DNA of 64,000 nt from Isoperla grammatica (taxonomy: Eukaryota > Arthropoda > Insecta > Plecoptera > Perlodidae). Location of the stretch: positions 51,114,625-51,178,624 of the forward strand of contig OX246741.1 in assembly GCA_945910005.1 (NCBI GenBank), read 5' to 3'. Under the pieces are notes generated by a model that had not been told where the DNA came from, did no database searches, and worked only from the letters and a program-made list of their open reading frames with translations. Every line of letters starts with the position of its first letter. Position 1 is the first letter of the stretch. Both the position numbers and the translations under genes were made by a program. Positions 22,547 through 32,835 of this stretch are shown here, one piece after another.

Positions 22547-22784
22547 TTCAACTTCCTGTCAGATGAAATCCAGATGGTCAACAGTTTATACAATCTCGAT
22601 GCAATATTTATAGATGAAATGTAAAGTTTTGTTTCAAGTTGTAAACTACTGAGGCAAAGAACAGTCAAACACTCAACATTCATGATGAACAGAAGTAGCC
22701 ATCATGGTGATGAATAGCTGTTGTAGTATCCCCTATATTTGTAACGTTAATAATAACATTCAAATGTTAAATAACAATCTACCA

Positions 22785-23034
22785 GGGCCCAGATTCACAA
22801 AGGTGCCTAGTGCTAAGACGTCCTAGTTTAGGCAAATCTTAGTGATATAAATCACGCATATGTCGTTCTGCAATGTCATACAGATGCAGTATAGTAAAAT
22901 ATCAACAATTTAACTAATAATATTTTATTTGTGAATGTGTAGTAATACCAATTTGATTTATCTTGATTTATCTAGTTAGGATTTGCCTAACTTAGGACAA
23001 CTTAAGAGTTAGGCATCTTTGTGAATCCAGGCCC
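22785..23034. mobile_element. MITE family M3, complete copy, 250 bp
   Basis: The ends are GGGCCCAGATTCACAAAGG and the complement of GGGCCTGGATTCACAAAG. The arms share TTAGGCAAATC and CTAAGTTAGGC-type blocks. It is an inverted sister of 11840-12241 without the nested insertion. The target duplication is unclear. Confidence 0.75.
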
Positions 23035-23158
23035 AGGAATATAACAATAAAGAAAAGGTTTGAAAATAACTCTCGCTGTCTTCTCCGCTTCCACTGACAC
23101 AAAAATGAACATTCGAACGCAGTGAGCCGCTTGTTAACTCCAATTCAAGGAATACCCA

Positions 23159-23314
23159 CATTACACGGTTCAATACTTTTGTCAAACTTATTGAATTCAA
23201 GGACCAAAAAAGCATCAATTAATAGAAGCTATATTGTTGCAGTTTTTACCAACTGTTTTTGATTAGTTGTTCTTGAATTCAATAAGTTTGACGAAACAAT
23301 TGAGCCGTGTAATG
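23159..23314. mobile_element. MITE with CATTACACGG ends, copy 2, 156 bp
   Basis: The arms are CATTACACGGTTCAAT.. and the near complement, with a shared inner CTTATTGAATTCAAG block. It is a sister of 18331-18474 and non-coding. Confidence 0.75.
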
Positions 23315-23574
23315 TCGGCATTACAATTTAGTGAACATATTTTGCTCAGTCATAACATCTCAAGTTGTTCAAATGAAAATTATACAAATCATGTAATACA
23401 TTTTAATTACTTCACTTTGTAAAGTGTGTACCTCTACTAGACCATGCAAAACTTTCACACTTTCAATTCAAACTAAATTTAAAAATAACTCGTCGAAAAT
23501 AATTTAAAGAAATGATTTTACTCAGAGATTTATACTGCAAGACAAAGGTAGCGTTTTTATTTTTTGAAACTCCT

Positions 23575-23838
23575 GGGTCTGGATTCAGAAGAGGGTCTTA
23601 GTCTTTTTTTGGTCTTATCTCTTAGATCGGCCTAGCTTTGAACCTCTTGTAAAACCAGGTAAACATCTTAGAATTGATTTTAAAACATATTATTGCAATG
23701 GTCATTGTGTCCTTGTTCCCACCTGGAATTAGTAACTTCTTCGTGTGACCTGAGTCTGGTTTTACAACAGGTCCAAAGTAAGGCGGGTCTTAGAGTTAAG
23801 ACCAAAAAAATACTTAGGACCTCTTGTGAATCCGGGCC
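23575..23838. mobile_element. MITE with GGGYCTGGATTC ends and about 85-bp arms
   Basis: The arms start GGGTCTGGATTCAG and end with the complement of GGCCCGGATTCACAAG. They share GGTCTTA, TTTTTTTGGTCTTA and a TTTTACAA/CTTGTAAAAC block. The termini resemble the M3 family but the interior differs, so it may be a related subfamily. Confidence 0.75.
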
Positions 23839-23955
23839 TTGGTGTTTGAAGCTTATGCCTTAATATTCTAGGCACTTGTACTAATTTTGAAAGCCTCCGT
23901 TTTCCTGATAATATTGCACATCAGTATGTCTCTCAACAATTATTTTTGTAAATTG

Positions 23956-24320
23956 AAAAACTTAACTTCTATCTCGGTTTTAGGCACGTCTTAGAATAAA
24001 CAGTTCAAATGTTTCACGGTTTCTCCGACTACAACAACAAGAATTGAAAAAGTGAACTTCTTTCTCGGTTTTTGAAACGTCTTTTATATAAACAGTTCGA
24101 ATGTTTTATGATTTCTCAGAATACAACAACAAGAATTGAAAAACTGAATCTCTTTCATGGTTTTAGAAACGCCTTTTAAATAAACAGTTCAAATATTTTA
24201 TGATTTCTCCGACTACAACAAGAATTGAAAAAATGAATTTCTTTCTCGGTGTTAGAAACGCTTTATAAATAAGCAGTTCGAATGCCACATGATTGCTCCG
24301 ACTACAACAACAACAACAAG
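23956..24320 (+). repeat. four tandem units of about 91 bp abutting an exon
   Basis: Units 23956-24046, 24047-24138, 24139-24227 and 24228-24320 each run from AAAAA..TGAA..TTTCTCGG through AACAGTTC.AAT to CTCCGACTACAACAACAAG. The last unit ends within 15 bases of the GC-rich exon candidate. Confidence 0.9.
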
Positions 24321-24334
24321 ACAAAGCTCCCCAG

Positions 24335-24603
24335 TGTCGCCGCCGTGAGCGTATGATGGACATGAAGTTGATGAGCAGACTCCGAGGTGACAAAGCCTCC
24401 AAGAGACAGAGCGTCTTCGACGACCCCCGCGAGCTGTCCGAACTACCCCGGTTCCCGCCCCCCGGTACCCAAAGGGACAGATCGCGGTCCCTCTGTGTCG
24501 ACCGGCTCGGCGCGCTCCTCGCCCCCGGATACAACCCCACCACCGTCGTCACCAGAGAGCTTAATCTACTCAACCTGCAGAGGAGGCGAGCGTCTTCGGC
24601 TTT
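24335..24603 (+). CDS. candidate protein-coding exon, unknown protein
   Basis: A GC-rich frame, in clear contrast with its AT-rich flanks. It is open from TGA at 24290 to the donor GTAAGT at 24604-24609. A possible acceptor is CTCCCCAG ending at 24334; alternatively, translation could start at the tandem ATG codons at 24353 and 24356. The peptide is basic and Ser/Arg-rich, with MSRLRGDKASKRQSVFDD, a proline-rich LPRFPPPG, LGALLAPGYNPTTVV near the end and finally RRRASSA. Several R-x-x-S motifs look like basophilic kinase sites. There is no membrane segment or recognisable domain. Codon composition favours C or G at third positions, which supports a real gene. I do not recognise the family. 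If read through the donor, translation stops at once (TAA), as expected for an intron. Confidence 0.55.
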
Positions 24604-24828
24604 GTAAGTTCCTTGACGTTGTTTTTATTTCCTTATCTAGGAAAAGGATTCTAGTGAATTACATGTTCTATCATATACCGAGTACATGTTGTATATTTTC
24701 TACTTACATGTACATTCGCTGGTGAAATACCTTTACTGCTGACTTGCCCTTGATCATCATAATGCATAATATATTTTCAAACCAGAGTAGTAAATGTATT
24801 TTAATGAAATACATTCTTCTGGTAGGGC

Positions 24829-25145
24829 CACCCTAGCCGGACAGTAGACTGAGAAGTCAGATCCCTTTCTTCCCGATCCACTTTTCTCCCTGCCCTCCTA
24901 CTTGTCCCTTTCCTCCAAACAACCTCCTATTTCATCATCATATTTCACCCACTCATCGTCTCGATTAGCCAAGTTGCAAAAATATGAGACGTTAAGCCTA
25001 GATATCAATCAATCAATCCTCCCCATCCCTCTTCCTCCCGCCCTCCTACTTGCCCCTTTCCTCCAAACAGCCCCCTATTTCATTTTCGTATTTCATCCAT
25101 TCATCGGCTCGATTAGCCAAGTTGCAAAAATATGAGACTTTAAGC
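24829..25145 (+). mobile_element. LINE or SINE 3' end with TCAA tail, partly duplicated
   Basis: It starts with GGGCCACCCTAGCCGGACAG and runs through a C-rich block (CCTCCTACTTGTCCCTTTCC), then TTAGCCAAGTTGCAAAAATA and GAGACGTTAAGCC, ending in (TCAA)n near 25005. The C-rich block and end are repeated at 25020-25145. The same sequence occurs in inverted orientation at 25598-25935. It is probably the 3' UTR of a non-LTR element; the family is not recognised. Confidence 0.6.
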
Positions 25146-25597
25146 CAACGAGCAATACAAAAAGTTAAGGGTAAAGATGAGTCTCGTGTTTACAGGGTTC
25201 TACAAAGGTTGGGCCAGCAAAGATACCGTTAAATCAATTTCAATGCAGTTTTTTGCTTTGTACAGACAACATACGAAGAATCTTGCATGGTCACCGAAAT
25301 TTGAAAAAATGTTCAAATTTAATTTAAATAAATTTGCAAAGTCAAACTTTTCGACTCTTATGTATCCGATGATTTATGATGGTGCCAGTAGCTTGCAGAT
25401 GCATATTTGGTGAGTGTAGCATAGATTTCTTTTAACGGCGCACTTAACAACTAGGTCATACAGCGTCGATCGAATAGGAACAGTCACACATTGTTGGGGT
25501 CGTCATAAGAGGACTCGAGTGGGGGCGGGGGGAGGGGGCGTTTGAGATGCAACTTGCAGGTATGAAGAAGACTAGTGTGAAAGTAGGTAGAGAAACA
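25146..25597. other. spacer between inverted LINE 3' ends
   Basis: AT-rich first half with a 78-codon frame at 25177-25413 (plus) that resembles no known family. A G-rich run is at about 25519-25540. No further support for a gene. Confidence 0.4.
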
Positions 25598-25935
25598 ATG
25601 ATTGATATTTTGGCTTAACGTCTTATATTTTTGCAACTTGGCTAATCAAGACGATGAGTGGGTGATAATGAAGATGAAATTGGGGGCTCTTTGGAGGAAA
25701 GGGGCAAGAAGGAGGGCGCGTAAGGAAAGGGGAAAGGGGAGGAAAGGGGATTGGGGTGTGGACTGCATTTCGTCTGACTCCTCCTCCTCGACCAGTCCGG
25801 CTAGGGTGGCCATACCAGAAGCATACGCTTCCGCCGGCATAGCTCCAGGAATCATCAAAGCACACAAACCTGCCCACCACGATAAGATAGCAGTCCCTGG
25901 GCAGGGTACAGAAACAATGGACGAAAGACAATGTG
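25598..25935 (-). mobile_element. inverted copy of the LINE/SINE 3' end
   Basis: On the minus strand it begins further upstream than the 24.8 kb copy (GGACTGCTATCTTATCG, GCTATGCCGGCGGAAGC) and shares GGCCACCCTAGCCGGAC. It then runs to a C-rich block and TTGCAAAAATATAAGACG. A 73-105 residue frame spans it on the minus strand but ends in the low-complexity block. Confidence 0.6.
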
Positions 25936-26459
25936 GACATGTTTGGTTATTTGTTATTTTAATGTTGTTTAATAACTACCGGAATTCATTTTTCAATTCA
26001 ATTTGAATTATTCAGATAGTAAAGTGTAGTTTAGTGTAGTTGTAATTTAATTCTGAATGACTTAAGTATGCGTCTGTCTGCAATAGTGATATCAACGTTA
26101 TATATCTACTCTGTCTTATTTCAACTACTTTGTGTACACGTGTTCTCTTATCAGTGGGTAGGCTTATAACATCTTTAATCAAATAACTTTATTACTGATT
26201 GTATAACATGGAAGATAAACTTTATTTAGAAGCTTTCATCTCAACAAGGCCCACAATAAAACAAACTACATGTTTTGTTTGTTAAGTTTCGAATAAGTAA
26301 TAAGCAAATACATCCCTCATGCGCCTGGTTTACATTCATAAGACATTTATAACATGTCTGGTACTGTAATAAATTTAATCTTGCTTATTCTAAGCTACAG
26401 TTTATTTCATGCATACACGTACATTATGATTATAAATGAATTAAGTACGTTTTTAAGAC

Positions 26460-26899
26460 CAGTGATGATTTCAGACCTTTTTCCTAGGGGGGGCTGATAA
26501 AAATCTGGGGTGTTGCTAAATTAGTAACTCATTTTATGGCTTTTTTTTTGACGCCGTGACAAAAGGCAGGGGTGGAGGGGGTTACGGTCTCTGTTGATGC
26601 CATCCTTTCAGTTTTCGAATATGAGGTGATTCCTATTTGCCATTCTTACCTTTACCTAACATCGTTTAAATAGAAAATAAAATGTTGCAACATTTATGTA
26701 GATGAGTTTTTCGTGGAAATCGATTTATTTCCTAGTCCTATATGAGGTGGAAAAAAATATCACATTTTCTTGTATTTTGCATTTTTTTTTTTTTTGCAAA
26801 TTTACATTACAATGTGATTTTTTCAATCTGCTAGGGGGGGCATTTACAACTGCTGGGGGACGCTCCGCCCCCCCCAGGATATGCCTGAAATCATCACTG
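26460..26899. mobile_element. hAT non-autonomous element, 440 bp
   Basis: The termini are CAGTGATGATTTCAG and its exact complement, flanked by a perfect 8-bp duplication TTTAAGAC (26452-26459 and 26900-26907). Both ends carry a subterminal G-run (CTAGGGGGGG, CTGGGGGGGG) in inverted orientation. The interior has no transposase frame. Confidence 0.9.
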
Positions 26900-26907
26900 T
26901 TTAAGAC

Positions 26908-27149
26908 CACTTTTAAGGTACTTTTAACGTATACATACATCCTTCATAGTGTTAGCTTGGAAATATACAACATTGTTATGTATTAACAACAGACAAATTG
27001 CCGATTGCATCTGTATTAACCTCAACATGTAAAAATAAATAACTTAAATAACCGTCGCTGATATACAACTTATCAATATTTAACAATAATGCGTTATATT
27101 TTACTATTTTACAACGCTTATATTAACTTGCCTTGTTTGTCTGGACGAA
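26908..27149. other. AT-rich spacer
   Basis: No feature recognised. Confidence 0.5.
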
Positions 27150-28485
27150 ATCTTTGAATCGATATTCCACCTACTTCTAGATGTTCGATCAAGCTGAAAT
27201 TTTTTACACAGACGTATTCCTGATGACAATACATGAATCAACTGTCACATTTACTAAATTGTCAATTAGTTCATCATAATTAATTAATTAATGTTTTACA
27301 TGGAAATCGATGAATCTTTGAATCGATATTTTACCTACTTTTAAATGTCTGATCAAGCTGAAATTTTGTACACAGGCGTAGTTCTAATGACAATACATGA
27401 ATCAACTGTCATATTTACTAAATTGTTAATTCATTTATCATAATTAATTAATTAATGTTTTATATGGAAATTGATGTTTAACCCACTTTCCAACGTTAAA
27501 TCGAATTAAAAGATTTCACACAGACGTATTCCTAATGATAATACACGAATCAATTGTCACATTTACTAAATCGTCAATTAATTCATCATAATTAATTAAT
27601 TAATGTTTTATATGAAAATCGATGTACAGTCCACTTCCTAACGTCAAATCGAGTTGAAAGTTTTTACACAGACGTATTCTTAATGACTTCACACGAATCA
27701 ATTGTCACATTTACTAAATCGTCAATTTATTCATCATAATTAATTAATTGATGTTTTATATGAGAATTGAAGTTTAACCCACTTCCCAACGTCAAATCGA
27801 GTTAAACGTTTTCACACAGACGTGTTCTTAATGACAATACACGAATCAATTGTCATATTTACTAAATAATCAATTTATTCATCATAATTAATTAATTAAT
27901 TGATGTTTTATATGGAAATCGATATTTCACCCACTTTCCAACGTTGAACTGAGCTGAACGTTTTCACACAGACGTATTTTTAATGACAATACACGAATCA
28001 ATTGTAACATTTACTAAATATTCAATTAATTCATCATAATTAATTAATGTTTTATATGGGAATCGATGTTTCACCCACTTCCCAACGTCGAATCGAGTTG
28101 AAAGTTTTCACACAGACGTATTCTTAATGACAATACATGAATCAATTGTCATATTTACTAAATATTCAATGAAGCCATCATAATTAATTAATTGATGTTT
28201 TAAATGGGAATCGATATTTCACCCACTTCCGAACGTCAAATTGAGCTCAAAGTTTTCACACAGATGTATTCTAATGACAATACATGAATCAATTGTCATA
28301 TTTATTAAATAATTAATTAAACCATCATAATTAATTAATCGATATTTCACCCACTTCCCAACGTCCGATCGAGCTGAAATTTTCACACAGTCGTATTTTC
28401 TAAATGACAATATATGAATCAATGATCAGATTCACTTATTAATTAATCCACCATGGTTAAATTATTAAGCAATTAGCTTCATATG
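27150..28485 (+). repeat. satellite array, about nine units of about 148 bp
   Basis: The landmark TCATCATAAT recurs at 27271, about 27434, 27583, 27731, 27879, 28031, 28175, 28322 and about 28450. Spacing is mostly 144-152 bases, with the first at 163 and the last at 128. Each unit has TTTTACACAGACGTATTC, AATGACAATACACGAATCAA and a TAATTAATTAATT block. Divergence between units is moderate and rises toward both ends. It is non-coding. Confidence 0.9.
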
Positions 28486-28769
28486 GGAAATTAGTCACAG
28501 CTAGTGAGGATGGGCCAACCACATGCAGGCATAGTTCGGGACTCAAATATCCGTGACGAAAGTATCGGATATGTTTCTATGCAGCAAGAATGTCAACACG
28601 CTCCACTTGTAAGTATGGTACAACCCCGTGCGGTGAGTCATTCACCATGTACGCATAGGTGCGTTCCCTTCGCGTGGTTCGACCTCACAGTTGATCGTTG
28701 GTGTTAGTTGGTGGTAGTTGGTGCTAGCGCAACTACTGTTTTCTATCACGGTAGGAATTGATTGTTTTA
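28486..28769. other. unassigned, less AT-rich sequence
   Basis: A 67-codon frame is open at 28504-28707 (plus) but shows no family resemblance. CTTGTAAGTATGG at 28607-28619 resembles a splice donor. There is not enough to call an exon. Confidence 0.25.
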
Positions 28770-29004
28770 ATATAATATAATATAATATAATACAATACAA
28801 TACAATACAATACAATACAATACAATACAATACAATACAATACAATACAATACAATACAATACAATACAATACAATACAATACAATACAATATAATATAA
28901 TATAATATAATATAATATAATATAATATAATATAATATAATATAATATTATATTATATTATATTATATAATATAATATAATATAATATAATATAATATAA
29001 TATA
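28770..29004 (+). repeat. compound pentanucleotide array (ATAAT/ACAAT)n
   Basis: Unit (TAATA)n, switching to (TACAA)n at about 28791-28890, back to (TATAA)n, and inverted around 28945-28970. Frames reading Ile-Val-Leu-Tyr-Cys repeats across it are artefacts. Confidence 0.95.
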
Positions 29005-29229
29005 ACTCTCCCATAGCCACATAACCCCACTTTTCATAAGCATTATTGGCCGATAGCTGGATCGTGCATGAACGGAACTGTCCGAAATTCAAGTTTGCAA
29101 TGCGAGCACGCTAGTTTGCGAGTGAAGTTAACAAGTACAAGTACACAAGTATGCAGTCTTCTAAATTCGGACACGTCCAGTGAGCATATATTTGATTGCA
29201 AGATTCTTTAAGACTAAAAAGTATAAAAT

Positions 29230-29527
29230 AATATTACATGGAAAAAATACTTTTTTTAAAAAACAACGCTTATATTAAAATGCACTAAAAAGTAAAAAAT
29301 AAATTTTCGCCCAACAAAGTTTTGCCTAACTCGGAAAATAAAAGCGTTGGGCGCTTTCGGTATTGACATAGATAGCAATATTCTGCTGTTTATGCAGGGA
29401 AAGCACCCAACGCTTTTATTTTCCGAGTTAGGCAAAACTTTGTTGGGCGAAAATTTATTTTTTACTTTTTAGTGCATTTTAATATAAGCGTTGTTTTTTT
29501 AAAAAAAGTATTTTTTTCATGTAATAT
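29230..29527. mobile_element. near-perfect 130-bp-arm palindrome, foldback element
   Basis: The left arm (29230 to about 29359) and the right arm (about 29399-29527) are inverted copies with only about four differences, chiefly one near the inner end and small indels in A/T runs. They are separated by roughly 40 bases. Shared blocks include ATTTTCGCCCAACAAAG and TTTGCCTAACTCGG. No frame is present. The arm identity suggests a very recent foldback or MITE insertion, or gene conversion between arms. Confidence 0.9.
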
Positions 29528-30049
29528 TTTTCTCTTATAAAATCACTCTTTATAGCCTTATATATGATATACTTTAAGTGAATAAAAATATATTCATTTA
29601 TAAACCCATGGAACTGAGTTTTCACTAGCCATTTTCAACTCGTCAACTATGACCGCATGCCATTATGTTTAGTTCCCAATCTGTCACAAATTTTAAACTG
29701 ATGATCAAACCTGACAATTTAAGCTTGAAATATTAAAAGGAAAACTTTAGTCATAGATTCTATTGTTCACACAACCAAGAATATCCCTTGTTCCCTGTGA
29801 ACAATGCATTAATTACGATGCAACAATCTACTTTTTGTGATTTAGTACTTTGTACGACGGAAAACCTGTAGAAAGTTGTTATCAAAGAGAATTGAACTCC
29901 ACTATTATAATAGGATTACACAATGTGAGGTATAAGCTGGTACAATCGATCTACTTTACTTTGAAACAATCACATTGTTCAGCGAATTTATTAATTCGTT
30001 ACAAACGATCAATTTATCAATTTATCACGCTCTGCGTATTAGGGAGACA
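29528..30049. other. AT-rich non-coding DNA
   Basis: No supported gene or repeat family. Confidence 0.5.
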
Positions 30050-30059
30050 TGATTATCGT

Positions 30060-30469
30060 TTATTTATTTATTTTATTGTAATTAAGACCAGTGTATGGCC
30101 CAATGCCCTCTTTAGCCTGATGAGTGATGATTGATGAATGGTAATGAGGAAGGGAAGAGGGGAAGCCTGGTGCCGGCATGTAGCATACTCCTGTCGAAAA
30201 GTACCAAGGGGACCATCGGCTTTACGTCCCATCCGAAAGGACGGTGTAACTTTGACCAGTAGATTTCTCCACTAACCTGGACTGCCGAGTAGTTGACGAG
30301 AAGAACGAAGCTGTTACACAAGCTTTCGAACCCTCCAATCCGCTCTAACCAGCGGTAACTAGTGTTTCAGAGGAGATTGGTCACCCATCCACCTCCTGAT
30401 CTAGCCATAGGTTGCTTAGTTCGGTGTTCGTATGGGAACCGGCTTAGCGACCGGGGCTAAACCGTTGGC
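30060..30469 (-). mobile_element. 5S rRNA-derived SINE (family B), full-length copy, 410 bp
   Basis: On the minus strand it starts GCCAACGGTTTAGCC, as many animal 5S rRNAs start GCCAACG. It continues CCGGTTCCC, GAACTAAGCAACCTA and GGTGGATGGGTGACC. This gives a head of about 100 bases parallel to 5S rRNA, with its internal promoter region. The body carries blocks shared with copy 1 (CGGATGGGACGTAAAGCC, GATGGTCCCCTTGGTAC). The 3' tail is GGTCTTAATTACAATAAAAT followed by AAATAAAT. A perfect 10-bp duplication TGATTATCGT flanks it (30050-30059, 30470-30479), fixing both ends and showing retrotransposition. Confidence 0.9.
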
Positions 30470-30479
30470 TGATTATCGT

Positions 30480-31182
30480 ATATAAGTATTCAAAGTCCTA
30501 GCACTAGCTTCATAATGAAAATAACGATTTACGTGTCTATATATTTTTTTCATTTGCATATATTTGTTTATTGAATTGAGTAAAACAACACTCTTTACAG
30601 TCACATTAATATAGGTTCATTTCGATAGAAAATCTTTGAACACTTGGCCGACCATGCTATAGCCGTGGTTCATACTTTCCAGGTTCGGATTATGGCTTGA
30701 GCACTATTTACGTGTGGCAAGTTTTCAGGTTCATACATAACTCAGTCGTCGCCTTAATAAGCATTGTTGCCAAAACACGACAAATACATTCTAAATTTTA
30801 TCATAGTTTTCTGTTTCAGAAGTGTAGTTAGTTGACTAGCCATGTTTACCCTTTTTGCGCATTGTTATAACGTGTTTACTCATAAAACGTTTTACTCATA
30901 CTCATTTCAAGAGTACTCATTTACTCATATCAAGAGTACGAATACTAACTTTCGAAATTAATTATTAGAATGTATGAGGTTATGAATTGTGTATCATCGT
31001 TCTTCAGTTATCCAATATTTGTATACGTTTTGAGTCTACGGAGTATTTTTGTCAGAGCAAGTGTTACTACTGTTCCATTTTACTGTATGAGAATACACTA
31101 TTAGATTAGATTAGATGTGGATAGAAATTAATTAAATAAAGGTCCACGATAAAGTCCCCTCCATGCTTCGCCTGTCATTGAG
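30480..31182. other. AT-rich non-coding DNA
   Basis: A short repeated word (ACTCATA, AAGAGTAC) occurs near 30880-30940. No coding evidence. Confidence 0.5.
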
Positions 31183-31424
31183 ATAGATTGCCACTACGCT
31201 CTGTTGATCTGTCTGCCCATCATCGAGCACGCATTGATTCAGCAGGAATGCGTATTCCAAAACACGCGCTCGTTTATATGTATGTCAGCCGCCGAGTCAC
31301 CAGACGCGACACTAGTAAATTGTCGCCAAGAAATTACAGGGTTGCCACTTTTACGGCATTTGTCGCAGTGCGCGCGGCAAAGTGAAGAACTACTGGATTT
31401 GTATAAGTCTAACGTTGAAACGTT
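31183..31424 (+). CDS. candidate internal exon, unknown protein
   Basis: A frame open for about 90 codons is bounded by a pyrimidine-rich acceptor (CCCCTCC..CTTCGCCTGTCATTGAG, ending 31182) and by a GTAAGC donor at 31425. The predicted peptide starts IDCHYALLICLPIIEHALI, with later CRQEITGLPLLRHL and SEELLDLYKSNVET. The segment is less AT-rich than its surroundings and has alpha-helical character. No family is confidently recognised. Its frame is not compatible with direct splicing to the 24.3 kb exon, since the joined codon would be followed by TAG. The two would then be separated by another exon or belong to different genes. It could also be a pseudogene fragment. Confidence 0.35.
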
Positions 31425-31625
31425 GTAAGCTTAGGGCTTGTCGGTTGGTTTAGTACTATGTCTAGACATAAAACACAATTTAATTAGGTTGTTAATGAGT
31501 ACAAAAATAAATAATTACATGTTTGGTAAATGGAAAACCAGAGGTGAAGTAAAGCTTTAGTCCTGTTAAAAATAGGTTTATAATCCACAATTCTTCATAA
31601 AAGCAAAGTCTTAGAGATTAGTAGA

Positions 31626-31639
31626 GGGGGGGGGGGGGG
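31626..31639 (-). repeat. poly-G tract (G14; poly-C on minus)
   Basis: Fourteen consecutive G residues on the plus strand. Together with the shorter G10 at 40375-40384, it is one of the two G-oriented runs; the other eight long runs are C on plus. Confidence 0.95.
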
Positions 31640-32504
31640 TGCTATACAGATTATAATATTGTGTAGAAGACGACAAAAATTATAATGAATAACCAGAAAA
31701 AATGCTAGGAATCTAGTTTGCTTGAACAAAGTATTTTGGTGTTATGTATACACTGGTTTGTAAGAGCCCATATCAAATGAAGAAATAAATTAGTTAAAAC
31801 ATATGAGAACAATTAAAACAAACTACTATACAAATAATTATAATGATGATGGTATTACTTAACTTTAGTATCTACCTTTATGAAAAGATTGCCAAACACA
31901 CATTATGATATATTTTCTGAATATAAGAGTTTTATGTGGAAGTAAACATAATAGTAAATATTAATTATTAATAAACATTAATTTATGCGTATCTGTCCAC
32001 ATAAATGATTTCGAAAGCTTACACGGAACCTTTCAAAGCAAAAACTATATCTTAATACAACAATACATTAATGTATACAACATACATTATACTATATTAA
32101 AACTTAATTTATATGAATTACAGAATTCTGATTCTAGGTTCGATTTTTAGAAAGAGTTGTTTGCGTTATATATCTGTCATAGATAACAAAGTGTCTCAGT
32201 TTTATATCACCCGAAAACTAAGAATTTTGCTGTCTCTCTCATGACAATGATCGTTAATTGATGTTTGGTATTCGTATTCTTCAAGTCATCTTCCCTCGCA
32301 TCAGCTGATGAAGGAATTTATCCAGCGAAGTGAATCTAATAACCATTAACACATCGTTCGACTTTTAATTCGATTTGAAGGTTACAACTCGGTTAAACAT
32401 CGACAGTATTGTTCGAGGAGAACTCACAGACGCACATTTTAAAGTAATCTTGTTTTTAAGACTCTGCGGCATCAGAGAGTGAGAATTTAATTTTTTCTGT
32501 TCGT
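31640..32504. other. AT-rich non-coding DNA
   Basis: No recognisable feature. Confidence 0.5.
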
Positions 32505-32835
32505 ATCTTTGATAAACCGACATTTAAAATCAAAATTGCAGCTACATATTATCAGTTTCTACAGATAAGGAAACAAAATACGACCAAAATTCATTACGTT
32601 TCGATTAAAATCCGATAAACCAACATTTAAAATAAAAATGTTGTGTAGAAAATGCATTTACATACTATCAGGTTCTGCAAATAACGAAACCAAATATTTG
32701 CAATTTTTTTTTACTTAAGGATTAAATCCGATAAACTGACATTTAAAATAAAAATTTCGTGTAGATATAGCACATGGTAGATATCATCAGGTTCTACAGA
32801 TAAAAAAACATTGATAAAATCCGATGATGCAATAA
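32505..32835 (+). repeat. three tandem units of about 100-119 bp
   Basis: GATAAACYGACATTTAAAAT recurs with small variation at 32511, 32611 and 32730. Each is followed by AAAATT..GT..TACATA..ATCAGGTTCTACAGATAA. The units are moderately diverged. Confidence 0.8.

Noticed and set aside
28642..28890. Cys-Ile-Val-Leu-Tyr repeat protein on minus
   Set aside because: Translation of a pentanucleotide array.
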